Positions 25,244 through 34,485 of a DNA stretch of 64,000 nucleotides are shown here, in pieces (position 1 is the stretch's first letter; the number at the start of each line of letters is the position of its first letter). The translations under genes and the position numbers were made by a program. Below the pieces are notes generated by a model, which was given only the letters and a program-made list of their open reading frames with translations, was not told where the DNA came from and searched no databases. The stretch covers positions 85,502-149,501 of the forward strand of contig DASPNP010000050.1 in NCBI GenBank assembly GCA_035626475.1, written 5' to 3'. The stretch is from DASPKT01 sp035626475 (GTDB lineage: Bacteria; Pseudomonadota; Alphaproteobacteria; Azospirillales; Azospirillaceae).

Positions 25244-25287
25244 GGGGCAAACCGCTTGACGGCGGCGGCCGGAACGGGTGGAGTGAA

Positions 25288-25310
25288 GGCCCCGGCACAA
25301 TGCCGGGCCC
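25288..25310 (+). other. GC-rich hairpin downstream of gltX
   Basis: GGCCCCGGCA and TGCCGGGCCC flank a 3-base loop with one mismatch. It has no T-tract. Sequence resembles the CCCGGC repeats at 1959-2113. It lies 13 bp upstream of the putative cysS leader peptide ORF. Confidence 0.5.
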
Positions 25311-25322
25311 AAGAGGGTCGTC

Positions 25323-25403
25323 ATGTCGATCGGTGCGGTTTCCAGGCAGGTTCGGGCGGTGCGGCTGAAGGCCGCCGTCCCCTGTTGTCGTCACGACTCC
25401 TGA
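25323..25403 (+). CDS. Putative Cys-Cys leader peptide upstream of cysS
   Basis: A 26-codon ORF with ATG at 25323 and TGA at 25401-25403, preceded by GAGGG at a 5-bp spacing. It is Arg/Val-rich and ends in CCRHDS, with adjacent TGT TGT codons at 25383-25388 shortly before the stop. Its stop is 64 bp upstream of cysS. Stalling at Cys codons when charged tRNA-Cys is low could alter folding of the spacer (GGCGCC repeats at 25405-25410 and 25430-25435 can pair) and raise cysS expression. Too short to judge by codon use; it may be chance. Confidence 0.4.
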   Translation: MSIGAVSRQVRAVRLKAAVPCCRHDS

Positions 25404-25467
25404 CCGGCGCCCCGGCGCGTGGATGATGTCCGGCGCCCTCACGACCCTGTTCTGAACGGATTTCCAG

Positions 25468-26841
<1,374 letters not shown>

Positions 26842-26926
26842 GGGGGCGGGTCCTCACCCCGGTGGTGATGACCCGCCCTTTCGATTGTTGGGGGACCGGA
26901 CCTCAACGATCGGAAAGGCCATTCCC

Positions 26927-27487
26927 ATGAAGCTCCAACTCACCGCCGCGGCTCTGTCGCTCGCCCTGCTCGGCGCCTGCGCGCAGGACACCGCCGCCAC
27001 CGACACCACCGCCGGCTCCAGCGCCAGCGCGACGGCGGCCCCGGGTTCGGGCGTCAGCCGCACCGACACCGTCGGCACCGGCACGGCCAGCACCGGGGCC
27101 GGCACCGCCACGACCACTTCGGACGGCATGTCGGGCGGCAGCATGTCAGGCGGCACTGCGGGCGGCACGTCCACCGGCAGCACCTCCACGGGCGGTTCGT
27201 CCATGAGCACCGGTTCCGGCGCCACCGCCAGCGGCGGCACCATGGGCAGCGACACAAGCTCGGCCGCGCCGCGCTCGACCGACCAGGGCACCGCCGCCAC
27301 CGCCTCGGGTCCGCAGGGCAGCGTGCGCTACGGCGCCAGCTCGTCGGGCCAGGAGCGCACCAGCGCGACCGGGACGGCGTCGTCCGACGCCGCCGCCTGC
27401 GCCGACATGCCGTCGAAGCAGCCGGAGAACGCCACCGGCGGCAAGATGGCCGGCTGCGTCGACGCCAAGGAGCAGCGCAAGCCCTGA
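26927..27487 (+). CDS. Ser/Thr/Gly-rich predicted lipoprotein
   Basis: 186 residues. Signal peptide MKLQLTAAALSLALLGAC ends in a lipobox cysteine at residue 18. Residues 20-150 are low complexity: Ser, Thr, Gly and Ala, with repeats of GTST, SGGS and TGSG. The end regains complexity and has two cysteines (AAACADMPS, GKMAGCVDAK). Probably an outer-membrane or periplasmic surface-linked spacer protein. The ATG at 26927 follows GGAAAGG. It is followed directly by a strong terminator. Function unknown. Confidence 0.75.
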   Translation: MKLQLTAAALSLALLGACAQDTAATDTTAGSSASATAAPGSGVSRTDTVGTGTASTGAGTATTTSDGMSGGSMSGGTAGGTSTGSTSTGGSSMSTGSGATASGGTMGSDTSSAAPRSTDQGTAATASGPQGSVRYGASSSGQERTSATGTASSDAAACADMPSKQPENATGGKMAGCVDAKEQRKP

Positions 27488-27506
27488 GGCCGGGCGCTGA
27501 AACGAG

Positions 27507-27537
27507 AAGGGGGCGGACATGGCGTCCGCCCCCTTTT
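27507..27537 (+). terminator. Intrinsic terminator after the Ser/Thr lipoprotein
   Basis: AAGGGGGCGGAC (27507-27518) pairs perfectly with GTCCGCCCCCTT (27524-27535), loop ATGGC, followed by TT to give a four-T run at 27534-27537. Read on the plus strand. Confidence 0.9.
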
Positions 27538-27557
27538 CATTGCGCGCGTTCGGCCGC

Positions 27558-29090
27558 TCAGGGCTTGGCCGGGTGGATGTAGGAACCGGGCCCGAGCGGC
27601 AGGTCCAGCCAGTACCAGCCCAGCGTCATCAGGGTGGAGGCGATGCCGAACCAGAGGCAGTAGGGCAGCATCACCGACACCAGGCTGCCGATGCCGAAGC
27701 CCGGCACGTAGCGCTGGGCGAAGACGATCACCACGGCGAAGTAGACGTTCAGCGGGGTGATGATGTTCGTGAAGGCATCGCCGATGCGGTAGACGGCTTG
27801 CGCGAAGTCCGGCGTGAAGCCCAGCAGCATGAAGACCGGCACGAAGACCGGCGCCAGCAGCGCCCACTTGGCGGACGCGCTGCCGATCAGCAGGTTGATC
27901 AGGCAGGTCAGGATGATGAACAGCACGATCAGCACCGCGCCGGTCAGCCCCGCCGCCTTCAGCGCGCCGGCGCCGTTCACCGCCAGCCAGACGCCCAGGT
28001 TCGACCAGCCGAACAGCTGAACGAACTGCGCGATCGCCATGACCAGCACGATGTAGTAGCCGAGGTCGGACATGCTCTGCCCGGCCATCTTCACCGCGTC
28101 GCGCTCGCTGCGGATGGTGCCGACGGTGCGCCCGTAGGTGATCGCCATCAGCACGAAGGCGGCCATGAGGATGGTCACCAGCCCCTTGAAGAACTGGGTG
28201 AGCTCACCGTTCGGGCCGCGCAGCGGACCCCAGGCGGGCACCACGGCGACGGCAACCAGCGCGACGATGGCGGCCAGGACCAGCCCGGCGTTGCGCAGGC
28301 CGCGGCGCTCCACGTCGGTCACGGTGCCGGGGTCGACGGACGTGTCGCGGGACCCGGCCCAGGCGCCCAGGCGCGGCTCCACCAGCCGCTCGGTGATGAT
28401 GGTGCCGACGATGGTGAAGAGCGGCACCAGCGCCGCCATCAGGTAGAAGTTGGCGGTGATCGGCACGGTAACGGCCGGGTCGATCAGCCGTGCGGCGGGC
28501 TCGGTCAGGCCGGCCAGCTGCGCGTCCAGCGGCGTGATCAGCAGGTTGGCGGAGAAGCCGCCCGACACGCCCGCGAAACCGGCGGCCAGGCCGGCGATGG
28601 GGTGGCGGCCGACGGCCGCGAACAGCGCGGCGCCCAGCGGCACCAGCACCACGTAGCCCGCATCCACCGCCAGGCTCGACATGACGCCGGCGAAGACGAT
28701 GGTCAGCGTCAGCATCGCCTTGGGCACGCTGCGGACCAGGGAGGAGAGGGAGGTGGCGATCAGCCCGCTCTTCTCCGCCATGCCGACGCCGACCATGGCG
28801 ACCAGCACCATGCCCAGCGGCGCGAAGTTGGCGAAGATGGAGGGGAACTCGGCCAGCCAGCGGCGGATGCTGTCGTCGGACAGCAGGTTGACGACCGGCA
28901 CCACCGCCTTGGTGGTCGGATGCTCCACCGCCGCGCCGAACCAGCTGGCGACCGCGGAGATCAGCAGCAGGCCGGTGATCAGGTAGAGGAACAGCGTGAC
29001 GGCGTCCGGCAGCCGGTTGCCGGCCTTCTCGATCCGGTCGAGGAAGCGGTCGGTGAGACTGCGGCGGGCCGTCGTGTCGATGGCGGTCAT
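27558..29090 (-). CDS. AbgT-family transporter, copy 2
   Basis: 510-residue inner-membrane protein with about 11-13 hydrophobic segments in the AbgT (p-aminobenzoyl-glutamate transporter/antimetabolite exporter) family. RIEKAGNRLPDAVTLFLYL opens it, and TKAVVPVVNLLS, SSLAVDAGYVVLVPLGAALF and SGGFSANLLI are family blocks. Start ATG 29090 chosen over a TTG at 29102. About 92 bp separates it from a second AbgT gene; the two are clearly paralogues. Substrate unproven: import of PABA-glutamate or export of sulfonamides are family precedents. Confidence 0.9.
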   Translation of the reverse strand: MTAIDTTARRSLTDRFLDRIEKAGNRLPDAVTLFLYLITGLLLISAVASWFGAAVEHPTTKAVVPVVNLLSDDSIRRWLAEFPSIFANFAPLGMVLVAMVGVGMAEKSGLIATSLSSLVRSVPKAMLTLTIVFAGVMSSLAVDAGYVVLVPLGAALFAAVGRHPIAGLAAGFAGVSGGFSANLLITPLDAQLAGLTEPAARLIDPAVTVPITANFYLMAALVPLFTIVGTIITERLVEPRLGAWAGSRDTSVDPGTVTDVERRGLRNAGLVLAAIVALVAVAVVPAWGPLRGPNGELTQFFKGLVTILMAAFVLMAITYGRTVGTIRSERDAVKMAGQSMSDLGYYIVLVMAIAQFVQLFGWSNLGVWLAVNGAGALKAAGLTGAVLIVLFIILTCLINLLIGSASAKWALLAPVFVPVFMLLGFTPDFAQAVYRIGDAFTNIITPLNVYFAVVIVFAQRYVPGFGIGSLVSVMLPYCLWFGIASTLMTLGWYWLDLPLGPGSYIHPAKP

Positions 29091-29182
29091 GGTCGCCCCC
29101 AAATGATCCAGCGGGCGACCATGCCGTCACTTCAGACTTCACTCAACCACAAGTAATTTGTGGTTTTTGTCCTTCGCGTTAC

Positions 29183-30754
29183 TCAGCGCGGCGGGTACAG
29201 CATGCCGACGCCGGGCCCGAGCGGCAGGTCCAGCCAGTACCAGCCCAGGCACAGGATGGTGGAGCCGACGCCGAACCAGAGGGCGTAGGGCAGCATGACG
29301 GCGATCAGGCTGCCGATGCCGAAGTCACGGGCGTATTTCTGGCCGAAGACGATGACCAGGGCGAAGTAGGTGGTCATCGGCGTGATGACGTTGGTGAAGC
29401 TGTCGCCGATGCGGTAGAGGCCCTGCGCCGCCTCCGGCGACATGCCCAGCAGCATGAAGGCCGGCACGAAGATCGGCGCCATCAGCGCCCACTTCGCGGA
29501 CGCGCTGCCGATGAAGAGGTTCACGAAGGCCGAGAGCAGCAGGAAGGCCACGACCAGCACCGACCCGGTGATGCCCGCCGCCTGCAGCGCCGCCGCGCTG
29601 TTCACCGCCGACCAGATGCCGAGGTTCGACCATTCGAACAGCTTGATGAACTGCGAGACCGCCAGCACCAGCAGAATGTAGTAGGCGAGGTCGGCCATGG
29701 TGCCGGACGCCATCCGCACCGCCTCCTTCTCCGACCGGAAGGCGCCGGTGATCCTGCCGTAGATCAGTCCTGATATCAGGAAGGTGATGGAGAGCAGCGC
29801 CACCAGCGCATGGTAGAACTGGTCGAGCGAGCCCTTCTGGTCATACATGAAGCCGCTGGGCGGCAGGATCGAGTCGAGGAACGACAGCATCGTGCCGGCG
29901 AACGGCTCCTTCGGCACGACCCCCCAGAGGATCACCACCCACATGCCCAAGAAGGTCCAGGAGGCCAGCCGCACGCCGCGCCGCTGCGTCTCGCTCAGCG
30001 CCGCCACCTCGGGGATGTCGCCGGCGCCGGCCTCGGGCTTCCAAGGGCCCAACCGCGGCTCGATCACCCGGTCGGTCAGCCAGACGCCGATGGCCGTGTA
30101 GAGCGGCACCAGGGCCGCCATCAGGTACCAGTTGGCGGCGATGGTGATGGTGATGGTGGGCTCGATCAGCCGGGCGGCGGTCTGGGTGATGCCGGCCAGC
30201 AGCGCGTCCAGCGAGCCGATCAGCAGGTTGGCCGAATAGCCGCCCGACACGGCCGCGAAGGCCGCCGCCAGACCCGCGATCGGGTGGCGCCCGGCGCCGG
30301 CGAACAGCGCCGCCGCCAGCGGGATCAGGATCACGTAGCCGGCGTCCGACGCTAGGTTCGACATGATGCCGGCGAAGACGATGGTGGTCGTCAGGGTCCA
30401 GCGCGGCATGGCCTGCACGAAGGCCGACAGCGCCGCGCCGATATAGCCCGTCTTCTCCGCGAAGCCGACGCCGACCATCGCCACCAGCACCATGCCCAGA
30501 GGCGGGAAGGCGGCGAAGATGGTCGGCATCTCGGCCAGCCAGCGCCTGATCTGGTCGGCGGACAGCAGGTTCACCACCGGCACCGTCGCCTTGGTGTTCG
30601 GATGTACCACCGAGGCGCCGCCCAGCGCCGCCGCGAACGAGATCACGAACAGGATGGCGATCAGGATCAGGAACAGATTGACCGGATCCGGCAGCCGGTT
30701 CCCGGCGCGCTCCACCCCGTCCAGCAGACGGTCGGTCAGGCTTCTGGTGCTCAT
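29183..30754 (-). CDS. AbgT-family transporter, copy 1
   Basis: 523 residues, aligned throughout with the following AbgT protein: ERAGNRLPDPVNLFLI, TKATVPVVNLLSADQIRRWL, SNLASDAGYVILIPLAAALF and the C-terminal LGWYWLDLPLGPG. It differs by an insert near residues 285-325. The GTG/ATG alternatives upstream in the open frame were rejected since they run into a repeat. Tandem duplication suggests two related substrates or an exporter/importer pair. Promoter not obvious; a repeat of family C lies upstream. Confidence 0.9.
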   Translation of the reverse strand: MSTRSLTDRLLDGVERAGNRLPDPVNLFLILIAILFVISFAAALGGASVVHPNTKATVPVVNLLSADQIRRWLAEMPTIFAAFPPLGMVLVAMVGVGFAEKTGYIGAALSAFVQAMPRWTLTTTIVFAGIMSNLASDAGYVILIPLAAALFAGAGRHPIAGLAAAFAAVSGGYSANLLIGSLDALLAGITQTAARLIEPTITITIAANWYLMAALVPLYTAIGVWLTDRVIEPRLGPWKPEAGAGDIPEVAALSETQRRGVRLASWTFLGMWVVILWGVVPKEPFAGTMLSFLDSILPPSGFMYDQKGSLDQFYHALVALLSITFLISGLIYGRITGAFRSEKEAVRMASGTMADLAYYILLVLAVSQFIKLFEWSNLGIWSAVNSAAALQAAGITGSVLVVAFLLLSAFVNLFIGSASAKWALMAPIFVPAFMLLGMSPEAAQGLYRIGDSFTNVITPMTTYFALVIVFGQKYARDFGIGSLIAVMLPYALWFGVGSTILCLGWYWLDLPLGPGVGMLYPPR

Positions 30755-30824
30755 AGCGTATTCCCTCATGGACCGGGCCGGACCATGACGCGAAAGGGGT
30801 AGGAGGGGCAAGGGGCGAGGGCAC

Positions 30825-31028
30825 CGGAATCCCTCTCCCCCTGAGGGAGGGGGATGGGACCCGCGCATCGCGCGGGAGGGTGAGGGGTAGGCCGGCGCAG
30901 CCGGACGTTCGCGGAGGGTGACCCTGGGACAGCGGTCGAGAACGCCAGCCCTCGCGGCCTGTCGACCCCTCATCCTCCCCAAGCAGGCTTGGGGCCCCAT
31001 CCTTCTCCCTCAAGGGGAGAAGGATGAA
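30825..31028. repeat. Repeat family C (copy 1)
   Basis: Two opposed palindromic modules fill the 305-bp gap between the AbgT and aldehyde dehydrogenase genes. The left one (30830-30895) carries CCCTCTCCCCCTGAGGGAGG and GAGGGTGAGGGG. The right one (30966-31026) carries CCCCTCATCCTCCCCAAGC and CCATCCTTCTCCCTC-AAGGGGAGAAGG. A similar element at 36228-36431 lies inside an ABC operon. Nothing else of note was seen in the gap. Confidence 0.75.
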
Positions 31029-31059
31029 AGCGCCTGCACTCCAACGACGAAGCGACCGG

Positions 31060-32559
31060 TCAGGTCAGGTCGATCCAGACCGTCTTCAGGTCGGTGTACT
31101 TCTCCATGGCGTGGAGCGACTTGTCGCGGCCGAAGCCGGACTGCTTGAAGCCGCCGAACGGCGTGGTGATGTCGCCGGCGTCGAAGCAGTTCACCCAGAC
31201 CGAGCCCGCCTTGATGGTGCGGGCGGCGCGCATGGCCGTGGTGATGTCCTTGGTCCAGATCGCCGCCGCCAGGCCGTAGATCGTGTCGTTGGCGATGCGG
31301 AAGGCCTCGTCCGTATCCTTGAAGGTGATGGTCGAGAGCACCGGCCCGAAGATCTCCTCCTTGGCGATCTTCATGCCGCTGGTCACGTTGTCGAACACGG
31401 TCGGCTGGATGTAGAAGCCGCCGCTTTCGGTGCGGGCACGCTGGCCGCCGGACAGCAGCCGGGCGCCCTCGGCCTTGCCGGCCTCGATATAGCCCATGAC
31501 GCGCTCGGTCTGCTTCACGTCGACCATGGCGCCCATGCGGGTCTCCGGGTCCAGCGGGTCGCCCGGCTGCCACTTCTGGCCGTAGGCGACGACCTTCTCG
31601 ATGAAGGCGTCCTTGATGCTCTCATGCACCAGCAGGCGGGAGCCGGCGTTGCAGACCTCGCCCTGGTTGAAGAAGATGCCGCCGGCCGCCTCGGCCGCCG
31701 CGCGGTCCAGGTCGGCGGCGTCCTTCATCACGATGTGCGGGGTCTTGCCGCCGCACTCCAGCGAGACGCGCTTCAGGTTCGACTCGCCCGAGTACTTCAT
31801 GAAGTACTTGCCGACCTCGGTGGAGCCGGTGAAGGTCACCATGTCCACGTCCATGTGGCGGCCCAGCGCCTGGCCGGCCGTCTCGCCGAAGCCCGGCAGC
31901 ACGTTCAGCACGCCGTCCGGCAGCCCGGCCATGGTGGCGAGCTCGGCGATGCGTAGCGCCGTCAGCGGCGACTGCTCGGCCGGCTTCAGCACCACCGAGT
32001 TGCCGGTGGCGAGTGCCGGGCCCAGCTTCCAGCAGGCCATCATCAGGGGGAAGTTCCACGGCACCACCGCGGCGATGACGCCCAGCGGCTCGCGCAGGAT
32101 CATGGCGATGGCGGTGTCGGCCGTCGGCGCCACCTGGTCGTAGACCTTGTCGATCGCCTCGGCATAGTAGGCGATGCAGCGGGCGCTCAGCGGGATGTCG
32201 ATGCTGCTGCTGTCGCGGATGGGCTTGCCCATGTCCAGCGTCTCGAGCAGGGCGAGTTCGGTGCCGTGCTCCAGGATCAGCTCGGCGAAGCGCAGCAGCA
32301 CCTTCTTGCGGTCGCGTGGCGCCATGCGGCTCCAGACGCCGCTCTCGAAGGCCTTGCGGGCGCTGGCGACGGCGCGGTTCACATCCTCGACATCGCAGGC
32401 GGCGACGCGGGTCAGCACCTGGCCGGTGGCCGGGCTGACGCAGTCGAAGGTCTGGCCGGACGCGGCGGCGACGTAGCGGCCGTCGATATAGGCCTGGTTG
32501 CGGTAGTCCAGCCGCTGGGCGCGGTCTTGCCACTCGGTCTTCTTCAGGGCCGCGGACAT
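31060..32559 (-). CDS. Aldehyde dehydrogenase (PuuC-like)
   Basis: NAD(P)-dependent aldehyde dehydrogenase, 499 residues. FNFPLMM-type cofactor region appears as PWNFPLMMACWKLGPALA, the general base Glu in LECGGKTP and the nucleophile Cys in FNQGEVCNAGSR. The length and the opening NQAYIDGRYVAAASGQTFD resemble gamma-glutamyl-gamma-aminobutyraldehyde dehydrogenase (PuuC) and betaine-aldehyde types. Start ATG 32559. No other putrescine-pathway genes are adjacent, so the substrate is open. Divergent from a creatininase-family gene. Confidence 0.92.
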   Translation of the reverse strand: MSAALKKTEWQDRAQRLDYRNQAYIDGRYVAAASGQTFDCVSPATGQVLTRVAACDVEDVNRAVASARKAFESGVWSRMAPRDRKKVLLRFAELILEHGTELALLETLDMGKPIRDSSSIDIPLSARCIAYYAEAIDKVYDQVAPTADTAIAMILREPLGVIAAVVPWNFPLMMACWKLGPALATGNSVVLKPAEQSPLTALRIAELATMAGLPDGVLNVLPGFGETAGQALGRHMDVDMVTFTGSTEVGKYFMKYSGESNLKRVSLECGGKTPHIVMKDAADLDRAAAEAAGGIFFNQGEVCNAGSRLLVHESIKDAFIEKVVAYGQKWQPGDPLDPETRMGAMVDVKQTERVMGYIEAGKAEGARLLSGGQRARTESGGFYIQPTVFDNVTSGMKIAKEEIFGPVLSTITFKDTDEAFRIANDTIYGLAAAIWTKDITTAMRAARTIKAGSVWVNCFDAGDITTPFGGFKQSGFGRDKSLHAMEKYTDLKTVWIDLT

Positions 32560-32685
32560 GGGCTCTCTCTCCCTTGAGCTTGTGCCGTTTGGCCGGCACA
32601 GTGCCCAAGGCAACCTGTATAGGCAACCCCCACCGACGCCCTAGCCGTCCCGCATTGGGGGCAGGGCGCCCCAGGAGAGCCCGCC

Positions 32686-33462
32686 ATGCGCCGCTACTGG
32701 GAGGACATGACGACCGAGATGGCCGGCAGCCTGCCGCCGGACACGGTGGCCGTGCTGCCCTGCGCCTCCATCGAGCAGCACGGGCCGCACCTGCCGCTGT
32801 CGACGGATGTGGTGATCTGCCGGGGCATCCTGGCCCGCGCCGTAGACCTCGCACCCGACGATCTGCCGCTCACCGTCCTGCCGACGGTGCCGCTGGGCCA
32901 TGCGCCGGAGCATACCGCCTTCCCGGGCACGCTGTCGCTGCCGGCCGAGCTGCTGCTGCGGCTCTGGAAGGAGATGGCGCGGCAGGTGCACAAGGCCGGC
33001 ATCCGCCGTCTGGTGCTGTTCAACGCCCATGGCGGCAACCCGCCGATCCTCGACATCCTCGCCATGGAGCTGCGGGCGGAGCTGGGCATGCTGGTGGTCC
33101 CGGTCAGCTGGATGCGCCTGGGCCTGCCCGACGGCATCGTCGAGGAGGACGAGCTGGCCTGGGGCATCCATGGCGGGCTGGTGGAAACCAGCGTCATGCT
33201 CCACCTCCGCCCCGACCTGGTGCGCGAGGACAAGGCCCAGGCCTGGCGCTCGGAGGCCTGCCGCGTGGCGGCCGAGAACAAGCTGTTGCGCATGTATGGC
33301 CGCATCGGCATGGGCTGGATGGCCCAGGATCTCAACCCGGCGGGCGTGGTGGGCGACGCCGCCAGCGCCGACGCCGAGACCGGCCGGGCGCTGGTGGAGC
33401 ATGCGGCGGGTAGGCTGGTGACGCTGCTGGGGGAGGTGCGGGGAATGCCCCTCCAGCCGTAG
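32686..33462 (+). CDS. Creatininase-family amidohydrolase
   Basis: 258-residue metal-dependent amidohydrolase. Family metal ligands are visible: Glu and His in SIEQHGPHLPLSTD (about 29-42), NAHGGN (about 111-116) and the late Glu in GGLVETS. HTAFPGTLSL is another family block. Members hydrolyse creatinine, cyclic amides or formamides, or act in cofactor maturation (MftE). AGGAG precedes ATG 32686. Divergent from an aldehyde dehydrogenase; perhaps both act on an amide-aldehyde route. Substrate unknown. Confidence 0.88.
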   Translation: MRRYWEDMTTEMAGSLPPDTVAVLPCASIEQHGPHLPLSTDVVICRGILARAVDLAPDDLPLTVLPTVPLGHAPEHTAFPGTLSLPAELLLRLWKEMARQVHKAGIRRLVLFNAHGGNPPILDILAMELRAELGMLVVPVSWMRLGLPDGIVEEDELAWGIHGGLVETSVMLHLRPDLVREDKAQAWRSEACRVAAENKLLRMYGRIGMGWMAQDLNPAGVVGDAASADAETGRALVEHAAGRLVTLLGEVRGMPLQP

Positions 33463-33541
33463 GTCGCATGGAGGCGAAGCCGCAATGCAACCCGCTCTAG
33501 CCTGGGTGATATGCGTTGCATTGCGATTGATACGATCTACG
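33462..33541. repeat. Degenerate repeat family A (copy 2) at edge of A+T-rich island
   Basis: Left arm CGTAGGTCGCATGGAGGCG (33461 onward) is intact. The right arm, GCGTTGCATTGCGATTGATACGATCTACGGG, has diverged from copies 1 and 3. The remaining stretch to 33798 (336 bp in all without a gene) is A+T-rich and holds only short ORFs that look non-coding. Confidence 0.7.
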
Positions 33542-33798
33542 GGTGAAGCAAGGCATCACGACTCATCGCCGTCGCAGCGACAGGTGCCAAGAAACCGATT
33601 TGCTCCGGGAGCCTGGAGTAAGCGGCAACGCCGCTATGAGTGGTGCTGCGTCCATTGAGGTGCGCGCATAATTTAGGGCATGGCCTCTGCTGCAACAAAG
33701 ACGCAACCTTGAGCGTGACCGTGCGATCAAACACCTTTAATCGAAAATCATGTGATAAAGAGCCCTTAAAGCAGCACTATTTACGTTCAAGCTTCTTT

Positions 33799-34101
33799 CT
33801 ATCCGCAGTATTTGTTGAACAATGCCGGGAATTCTGAAGCTCCGTGAAACCTAAAAACTGCATCACTGGTCACAAAGACAGCTGCGCTTTTGTATCCAAC
33901 ATAGGCACCGAAAGCATTTTTTGCGTTGTATTCAAGGCAGACATAGTTTTCTTCTTTAGAAGACATTCGCACATTTCGGAATTGTACTGAGTCGGGATCT
34001 CTTAGATCCTTAGCTATTTCATTTTTAGCAACAGCAAATTCTGAGGGTTCGCAGGCTGAGACCATCAGGAGTGCAGAGATGGCAAGCAAGAAACGGCGCA
34101 T
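33799..34101 (-). CDS. Small predicted lipoprotein in A+T-rich island
   Basis: 100 residues. Signal peptide MRRFLLAISALLMVSAC with a lipobox cysteine at about residue 17. The mature part has DPDSVQFRNVRM, VCLEYNAKNAFGAYVGYKSA and a C-terminal KYCG. The DPxSxxFR...C-x-E-x-NAKN-x-FGxYxG pattern is seen in many small uncharacterised lipoproteins and secreted proteins of Gram-negatives. Codon use is much more A+T-rich than in neighbours (for example many AAT, TTT, GAA), so it was probably transferred. Function unknown. Confidence 0.75.
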   Translation of the reverse strand: MRRFLLAISALLMVSACEPSEFAVAKNEIAKDLRDPDSVQFRNVRMSSKEENYVCLEYNAKNAFGAYVGYKSAAVFVTSDAVFRFHGASEFPALFNKYCG

Positions 34102-34373
34102 ACCGGAATTCCAAAATAGAAGTGGTATGATGGTATCGCATACTCATTCGCCATTTATCTACTCACTTGTTTACGTGTTTGCTGGTTGCAGGATAAGTAT
34201 ATCACCAAGTGATACGTATAGAGCTTTGAAAGGCCAGCAATCGCAAGACTGGCCGGCGCGGGCGCGAGACGATTACCTGGCAAATAGCCTTAGGCTCACC
34301 GCAAACCACATCGTTCTTGGCTTTCCCAATCGGACTCTGCGGCACCAGATCCGGAGTTGAGCAAAGACCCTCG

Positions 34374-34401
34374 TTGACGACGCATTAGAAGGTACTAGTC
34401 T
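34374..34401 (+). promoter_or_regulatory. Candidate promoter of the NMT1-type ABC operon
   Basis: TTGACG (34374-34379), 16-bp spacer, TAGTCT (34396-34401), 85 bp before the binding-protein start. The -35 is good, the -10 moderate. No TPP or other riboswitch was recognised in the 384-bp gap. Confidence 0.4.
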
Positions 34402-34485
34402 CCCCGTCGAACCACCTACATTGATGCCCGGGCACTCCCTTGCTATGGGAATCCCCCGTCCCATCCGCCGCACAGAGGACTCTCG

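Larger units (their letters stand above)
33540..34440. other. A+T-rich island, possibly horizontally acquired
   Basis: Base composition falls visibly (runs such as TTTAATCGAAAATCATGTGA at 33737) against the G+C-rich surroundings. It holds one recognisable gene, a small lipoprotein. No integrase, transposase or terminal inverted repeats were seen. A degenerate family A repeat marks its left edge. The 384 bp from 34102 to 34485 has no convincing gene but does hold a candidate promoter. Confidence 0.6.

Noticed and set aside
33537..33837. Two short opposing ORFs in the A+T-rich island
   Set aside because: They overlap each other on opposite strands, partly over a repeat, and show no family motif.
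34079..34360. 93-codon ORF in the A+T-rich island
   Set aside because: It starts antisense to the lipoprotein start, has no ribosome-binding site and no recognisable features.
33462..34485. Insertion sequence or integron in the A+T-rich island
   Set aside because: No transposase or integrase motif, no matching terminal repeats and no att-like duplication found by eye.
34102..34485. TPP or other riboswitch ahead of the NMT1-type ABC operon
   Set aside because: No CTGAGA...ACCTGA thi-box pattern or other conserved aptamer segments were found.
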